This document shows positions 57,528-64,000 of a stretch of DNA of 64,000 nucleotides, piece after piece. Under the pieces are notes generated by a model that saw only the letters and a program-made list of their open reading frames with translations, had not been told where the DNA came from and did not search any database. The DNA comes from Ancylostoma caninum (taxonomy: Eukaryota > Nematoda > Chromadorea > Rhabditida > Ancylostomatidae). Numbering within the stretch: position 1 is the first letter of the stretch; each line of letters begins with the position of its first letter. The position numbers were made by a program, and so were the translations under genes. The DNA lies in assembly GCA_037903475.1 (NCBI GenBank), contig JBAJFG010000015.1, positions 2,108,001-2,172,000 on the forward strand. Reading direction: 5' to 3'.

Positions 57528-60500
57528 GTCTATGGCTTGGCTTGGAGGAGCAAGAACGCCAAATGCGAGCCTCTTGCTCATTGTCAATGCTGCACAATCC
57601 ACAATTTACCGTAGTTCGTGGATCAAAGAGCTCGGAGAATCTGCACAAAGTTAGCGTCGCCGCAGTGCAAGATTCGCCTAGGAAGGTAAGCGTCGTCTTT
57701 GTTTTCACGTATTCTCAGAGATGTATGTACATATAAATATCCAAGTGTAGACAAAAATAAATGGAATAAACAATTGGAGGCTGGAAAATTCTTGCTATCC
57801 CTGCGAAAGGATAGATGACATCAACAAATCCCGAAATTCCGGAAGTGTTCTGGATTCCGCCGGAAGTCTGAAGAGCGTCTGATGAGCGACTGGCATGCCA
57901 TGCTGCGGCGCGCAGTGGTTCAGTTGAAAACTAGTACATTATGGACTCCTTCATCGCGTGCCAAATTCACTTTGCATGGCTTCGCAGCGGCTGCAGAAGA
58001 ACTGCACGCCGGCCGGCCTCAGCTCCGGGCATTTTTTCGTGCATTTTTAGCCTTCTGCCTTTAGCTAGTGGGTTTTTGGTGGTTGTACAGTTGTGCTTGG
58101 CATCTGTCATTACTCTTTTATGCTAATATTCGTAATTATGTATGTATTTGAGAGGGCGTAGACAGAACATTCACGCGACACGTACTTTCACAATGATTTT
58201 ATTAGTATTTCCAGAAAGTAGCGTGTAACTAGCCTTGAAGAACCTCGGAGGAGCTAATTTCTAAAAAGCTAGGGGACACACGCAAAGTGCTAAAGGCAGT
58301 GTGTCACCTCGTTTTGTAAGCTGAAAATACCAACAGACTCTATACCTCCTCGTCACGCTAATTCCAAAGATGTACGTCAAAGCTCACAAAAATGACGAAA
58401 CCCCGTTTTCGGAGGGTCCGAAAGCGCAGTTCACGGACCACTTGGGCGGAGCGGTCCGTGAATGTGCTGGCTGCCCGCCACGTCTGCAGCGTTGGCCGAC
58501 ACGTCTAGATGTGTCCGATCGATGAGATCAACGGCTTCACGCGTCCACTCGGCTCGACAAACTGTTACAAATCCGGACTCGAAAAACGTTCAAAAATAGC
58601 GTTTAAGGACCTTTTCGTAACATTCTAGGTATACCGTTGTATTCAGCGTTTCGAGGAGATTCAGAATCTGGTAAAAGCTCAGACACGAAAACGAGGTGAC
58701 ACACTGTCTTTAAGGCTGAGAAATTTGTTCACTTCTAGCATGATCCTGTTGCTAAAACTTTTGGACTTTTTTGTGTCACGGAGATTTCAATTTCTTGAAC
58801 TCTGCAGTGTTGAGGCGTTAGGGGAGTGCCTAAAATGGAGTTACGTTTGCTTTTTCTTCAAGTTAGGCAGAGGTTCCATAGCTAGACATGCCTACTTTTA
58901 TTTTTGTTTCACCTTTTTTAATTTTTTGAAGCTTTTGAAACTACTACCCTACATTTGTAAGCAAACTTATACCGTAAAAGGTTATACGGAGGTTTTGATC
59001 TGGTTATTTCTCTGTAGCGAAACCCACGGAAGTTCCGGGAGAGGTCTAAATTTCCTACTGATCCAGACTGGTCGAAATTACGGGACAGAAGTTGAGTTGA
59101 CTCACTTCTTTGCTCTGAAGATTCATTCATTTCGCTTGTTGTGCCCAGATTCTTGAGTGGAATGTACAATTTTTTTATTTTTTGGGGAATTTGTCCATCC
59201 TGGATTTGTATATTATTGCCATCCCTGAAGACGTCACGAATCTCGCCATTGAATAGTCCTAGGCTGTGGGATCTATCACTTTTCCTATGTGTATTCCTGA
59301 GATCTCTGTGATCTGGTTATGTCCCCGTTTTCACCTTGAATAACGGTTTGACATGATCGACTTATTAAGCGTGCAGAAGTCCTGTCGCAAGCCAACAATA
59401 TAGTCATCAAATTTTGCGGTTCACATTGGACTGAGAAATTACCCTATATGGCTAAGCTCGTTCAGGATTGCAAAAATTCCGGAGAAATTAGCGAGAAAAG
59501 GCCTCTCTACGCATTGACGAACGCTTTTCTTGCCTGAAATTGATTAAAAGCGAATGACTAGCCTATGAGGCTTAATTAATGCAATTCTCTGTTAAATTCG
59601 TCCTACTAATCCTTGCCTCTTCCAGACTTCCATTTTTACGCTGCGAAAAAGTCGAACGAAAGAGAAGAAGGGAATGAAGCCAAGCGGTGAGTTTTCTCAA
59701 TTCGTTGACTTCCAGCCCACCTGCATGCCGTTATTGTTTCCATATGCTTTCTTTCTCCTTTTCTCAAAATTCCTAAAGAACGGGGATCATCTGAGCATGA
59801 TTGAATTTCGCAAAAAATTCGCCTATTCGTACTTTGTTTTTCTATACTTTCATTATTTGCGTATTTTTCCGAGGTATTCAAATTTTCCTTCATTTTCTCG
59901 ATGAAAAATAATTTATGAGTAAATGATGAAAATATGTAGAACGTGTAATATAATGGATATAAACGGAATAAAACTAAATTAATAAAATAAAACGAAATGA
60001 AAATAAACGTACCTGTTCTATGACGCGTAAATATTAAAACTCTTTTTGCTATCTGAAACTCAAGCGTAGCATAAAACATATTACTTAGCTATCACATAAT
60101 TTCATGTCTTTGAAAAAACGGGGAACTGGCCAGTGGAGTTATGGAAAATGGACTTTAGGAATGACCGAGGTGCAGTAGACGTCAATGGCGGTGGCCCATC
60201 CACGGCCTCGAAGGGGACGCAACGCGACCGCGCTGCGCGCGCCGGAATCAGTGTCCTCTGCTGCTGGGATGTTATTTCTGGTCGCTTTCTTCTCGATCTG
60301 GTCAAAAATCCTGAAAATCGCATAGAAAGCTGCTAGATATAGCATAACAGCAGCAGAAAACAACGATTGCGACGCACGCGGCGCGGTAGCGCGGTGTACA
60401 TACTTCTCGAGGCCGCAGATGGGCCACTGCCATTGACGTCCACTGTACTTAATGCGTTCATTGCAGGTAAGCTCCATCCCTTGCAGCAAGCCTCACTCCA

Positions 60501-63379
60501 GGTTGGCCTATGACTGCGGCCTGGAATAAGGCCTACTGGCCTAGTTTTGAGTGATCCTGTCAGCTAAAACATACAGAAAACTCCAAACCACCATGTGCAA
60601 GGGGCTGGATCGCGGGCGGCTGTCCGCTGCTGGCTGAGGCAGAGAAACCAGAGCCACACGCAGAACCTCTGCGTCTCTGCCCAAAAAACCGCAGCCTCGC
60701 CCCAGCTCACGGTCGTTTGGAGTTCTCTGTAGTCACTCTTCCCACATGTAAAAGTTGACGTGAATGTTCAGACCCCTATTTGACCTTTTTTGACAAAAAT
60801 GAAAGGTGAATTAAAGGTAGTTTTAATATATTTCTGGAATATCCCTTTCCATTATCTATGATCACAAAAAATGATGACAGTTCTCTTGTAAACGGTGAAA
60901 ATCGCTCTTGAATGACTGTATCGCCTGGATGAGTAGACATGCAGCAAGAGTGTACCAATAGTTTACAGCGGAAGGGGAAACTTTCCTGGGAAAACTAGTT
61001 CTTTACATAACCATCAGCTCCTTATAGTATTGCACCTGTTAAATCGTTTTTACAAATGTGTTTGTTTTTTCGATTTATTAAAATCTCCTGGTATTTCGCA
61101 AATTTCACTGCAGATTTTTGTTCCATCTAGGCGTATAGCTTGTTAGAACCCAGGGTTTGAATAATGCTGCCAGTGAATCTGAATTATCCGTCTTCATCAA
61201 GGTTCCCATAGCGAAGACATTTGTGACAAATTGGCATTTTAGGCGTGGTTTCTATCAATTTCTTTTCTCTTCTGCCGTTTTGTGGCGCTGGCTACGATTA
61301 ATTAGTAGCATAGCAGGGAATTTCTAGGAATTTTGCACTTCTCGTCTTTGTTGCAATTTTTGCAGTGTGAAGTCCCCCCCCCCCAACTCCCTATTTAACT
61401 TGTTAAGACAGCCCTAATCTATCCGTGGCTAACGCGGACGTCAAAGGGTTTACCCTGGGTTATCTGAGCCATGCATTCAGGCGCAGCCTCCCACTAGGTT
61501 ACCCGAAATGCCGACGGGGAGCATGGTCGTCGTTTTGTGCGCTGTTAATTATCGTCGAAGCGCACGTTATGCGCTTAATTGCGCCAAACACTCATTTCGT
61601 CACCATTTCCCCTCTTTGTTCGATACGGCACGCCAAGGGACGTCGAAAACAATGGTGGCGTTTTATTGGAGAACATTTTCGTCGTCGTCGCTATTCTGGG
61701 CAGTAGGCGCAGTGGCTGTGCCCACGTCGCTGACGGAGCCCGCGATGTTATCGGTGGTCTCCATCCAGAACACCGAAAACATGGCTTCTGGACGGTAGAT
61801 CGTTATCGCTGTGTTCCTCAAATTTCTATTTGTCTCCTTAGTGGTACTGTGTTTTTATAGGAACAGTTCTATTCATCAAAATTGTTGTATTTGCGCTTTT
61901 GTCATAGTTGTCCGTGACCCTCAGCATTCGTATCACAGTTGGTTTCTGAATATTTGAGGAAAATAATGGAAATGGATGTCTTACATCCAGGAAAAGTCGT
62001 TCTCCTTGACTCTGCCAATCCATCCATTGTATTCCCAAAGCACCACCTCGTCTATGAAAACTTTTTTTTGAACAGTGCGCAGTGGTTAGAAAATATTTCA
62101 AGGAAAAATATAGCAAGGCAGGCTGTGTCTCAAGTGAATGACCCCACCCACCTCCTGAAAATTTACCCTGCTCCTCCCCTCCCCCCCCCCACACCTACTT
62201 TGCAGCTTGGTTCGCTTCTTTGCTTTCGGAGTTGTACGGTTTGTCCACTTTGTCCACAGGAAAACTTGTATAGATGAGTGCGTGCGTCATACGCACGCAA
62301 CCGTTCACGAAAGATTGTCAGTGAGCCTCTCATATCACTAATGAGGACCGAGCACACATAGCTGAGCGTTCCCGAACGCGAATGTCGCGCTTCCGTCAGA
62401 TTTCCGTCTGAGCTGCGTCTCAAGCACGTTTTGTTCGCACGTATGGCGCACGCACGCATCTACTAAACTGCCAATGTGTGTTGAGTTGGCCCTCTGTCGG
62501 TCATGAGGACAAGCCTGCTACAGTATGCATATTATAACTGCTCTTGTTTTTTTTTTCACGGCCACTAAACAGTTTTCTTTTTCACAGCTACTAAACACGA
62601 CTTACATTTGGGTCCTGAAACGAAATCAGCATCCATTTTCTAAATATGTTGGTCCCGCAGCGACCGACTCCAAATAGTGCGTCTTTGTTTACTTAGTACA
62701 TTTTCAACATGGGAATATGGCCGCCTCGGTCAGACCATGGATGTTTAATTACCGCGTCCTTTAACGGAAATGGAGGGGGCTGATACCTTCCAGAAGAATT
62801 GCCATGGGGGGTGGAGACCATCACATTCTCCTGTCTGTTTACTTTTGTTAACATATTTATTTATTTTTTCTTAACATACCGTACAGTAGCATAAACTGCC
62901 ATTACATACACTTTGTTCAGAAAATTTTCCGCTGTATTTAACCCAAGTTTGCCCTTTTTTCTGTCTAGATCACCGGTCGAATATTGATTATTTCCAGCAA
63001 CCATGTCAAATGGTATCAAAGCGCCGGATCCACTAACACAATCATGGCACAGTCAAGCGAATGGCAATCACACCACCAAAACGATCCTTAGCTTTCTAAG
63101 GTAAGCATTATCGATTCGTATGGATGGCAGAGACGCAGAGGAATAGGCGGAGCGATCAAACCAAGCCCCGCCCACGTGCTACATGTCCATGCTTCTCTAA
63201 ATTCACTTTTCAGGCCGTCCAGATCACGGTCGAACAACAACAATGAACCAGTCGTGGTTTCACGACCCATTCCATCGTGCCCCAACTCGAGTACGGTAGC
63301 CGATTTTTCACACCTTAGGAGACGAAGACCACGAAGTGCACACTATGATCCGAATACAATTACGCTGCCTGACAAGCAG
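57528..63379 (+). CDS. multi-exon regulatory protein, 5' end missing, may extend past the edge
   Basis: Four exons join in phase: 57528-57685, 59626-59686, 62998-63100 and 63214-63379. Acceptors are CATTTCAG, TCTTCCAG, ATTTCCAG and TTTTCAG. Donors are GTAAGC, GTGAGT, GTAAGC and GTACAT. Exon 1 reads GLWLGLEEQERQMRASCSLS and RGSKSSENLHKVSVAAVQDS. Exon 2 is basic (TLRKSRTKEKKGMKPSG). Exon 3 includes SNGIKAPDPLTQSWHSQ. Exon 4 has PSRSRSNNNNEPVVVSRPIP and LRRRRPRSAHYDPNTITLPD. The product is rich in Ser, Arg and Asn, looks mostly disordered, and has many basic-Ser sites suited to kinases or 14-3-3 proteins (inference). The ATG at 63003, five bases after an acceptor, could also start a shorter trans-spliced form. 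Introns of 1.9 and 3.3 kb hold several foldback elements. Family not recognised. The next exon would lie right of 63380, or the frame ends at 63419-63421. Confidence 0.6.
58291..58712. mobile_element. 422-bp MITE with TTAAAGGCAGTG-type ends
   Basis: Terminal inverted repeats of about 25 bp. The left end is TAAAGGCAGTGTGTCACCTC and continues GTTTT, and the right end is AAAACGAGGTGACACACTGT and continues CTTTAA. No coding sequence. It lies in an intron of the 57.5-kb gene. Solo termini of the same family lie at 30043 and 39064-39087. Confidence 0.8.
60170..60448. mobile_element. foldback element with about 105-bp imperfect arms
   Basis: GTAGACGTCAATGGCGGTGG at the left faces CCACTGCCATTGACGTCCAC-like sequence at the right. 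The pairing continues through GGCCTCGA / TCGAGGCC and a GCGCGG-rich part to TGCTGCTG / CAGCAGCA near the centre. Non-coding, within an intron. Confidence 0.75.
61430..61505. mobile_element. TTACCC/GGGTAA-type element, partial copy
   Basis: GGGTTTACCCTGGGTTATCT then GAGCCATGCATTCAGG matches the right end of the family. The left part is reduced to GGCTAACGCGGACGTC. Confidence 0.5.
62270..62465. mobile_element. foldback element, about 195 bp
   Basis: The left arm (TAGATGAGTGCGTGCGTCAT then ACGCACGCAAC) pairs imperfectly with the right arm (GTTCGCACGTATGGCGCACG then CACGCATCTA). The left arm is itself a 9-bp hairpin (TGCGTGCGT-CAT-ACGCACGCA). Non-coding, within an intron. Confidence 0.65.
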
Positions 63380-63639
63380 GTACATATACTTGTTACCACG
63401 ACACGATCCCAGGTGGAATAGATCGTTCGCGTCGTTCTTATACGCAGCCAATGACGCTGTGGTGGCCACGCCCACTGCGGTTGAGTTTTCTCTGCCCGAT
63501 GGGGTGACTCGCATCTGAAATGCGTAACCCTTATAAACGGTGATGAAGACGAAAGATTACAAGAGCACAAATAGTGTAGATGCAGACCTGCCAAGGAATA
63601 GAACGCAGACACCACCTGCAGGTTGAGCGAACGTAGGCA

Positions 63640-63980
63640 GGCATCGGCGAGCGTGAGCGAGTACAAGCGATGTATACGGATTAATAGTATGAAATATACG
63701 TGTAACGCTTCCGCGATCGGGTCAATAGGCGATCATGTGCATCTGAGCGAAACCAAGCGACAAAATGTAGTGGGTTAACTCCCTCCTTCTTGGATTTGTT
63801 TCCGGTTTTTTTTTTTTCGATGCGCGATTGTAAGCGACAGCAAGCGAGAAACTATAAGTGGTGCTTAAGCGACCAAAAATAGTTTCGGAATGACGTTCAA
63901 TACTGCGACATCAAATGAAGTCGGAACGGCAGAAGCAACGTAGGCGAGCGAGAGCGAGAACAAGCAGTGCGCGAGTTTAA
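63640..63980 (+). repeat. cluster of (A/G)AGCGA motifs
   Basis: GGCGAGCGTGAGCGAGTACA, CTGAGCGAAACCAAGCGACA, TAAGCGACAGCAAGCGAGAA and GGCGAGCGAGAGCGAGAACA lie within 340 bp. They are degenerate and not in register. No coding frame explains them. Confidence 0.6.
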
Positions 63981-64000
63981 ATTACATAGTCAGCATAAAT

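Noticed and set aside
59636..60079. 147-codon minus-strand frame.
   Set aside because: Lies opposite the exon at 59626-59686, is aromatic-rich from AT-rich DNA, and has no supporting signal.

Overview
The window is AT-rich eukaryotic nuclear DNA, almost certainly from a nematode and most likely a clade V (rhabditid or strongylid) species. The signs are many short introns of about 45-65 nt with acceptors of the TTTTCAG type, a C2CH zinc module of the THAP/LIN-15 kind, a D34D mariner relic, dense small foldback elements, (TTCA)n arrays and long G/C tracts. The genus cannot be fixed from sequence alone. There are no long single-exon genes. Real coding sequence is found as exons whose splice phases agree, and all exon models here were assembled by eye.

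Layout: 285-2055 is a 59-bp CpG-rich minisatellite. 2628-4000 holds two decayed coding relics: a Penelope-like GIY-YIG tail and a multi-exon pseudogene. 8258-11902 is a good multi-exon gene for a Thr-rich single-pass membrane protein, and 14238-14843 is a terminal coding exon with a poly(A) signal that may be its 3' end. A mariner relic, an hAT-type MITE, foldback elements and tRNA-like repeats lie in and around it. 15-30 kb is dominated by a ~118-bp repeat family in both orientations and by large (TTCA)n arrays, with a few hypothetical small genes. 30.3-33.7 kb is a helical multi-exon gene, partly broken, with a small palindromic element at one exon edge. 34.1-35.4 kb encodes a C2CH zinc-module protein. 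On the minus strand, 35.9-36.2 kb is a small two-exon gene and 36.7-37.2 kb is a degenerate RBM25-like RRM. 39-57 kb is gene-poor and holds several local clusters of one short motif each. 57.5-63.4 kb is a plus-strand gene with large introns, and it may continue past the right edge.

The most unusual features are a cluster of seven near-matches to the nematode SL1 spliced-leader sequence in genomic DNA (50.2-52.4 kb), a family of ~100-bp elements with TTACCC/GGGTAA ends, a transposon terminus that forms a consensus splice donor, and the 59-bp satellite, which stays open in all three minus-strand frames because 59 is not a multiple of three. No operon, phage, CRISPR or complete autonomous transposon is present.
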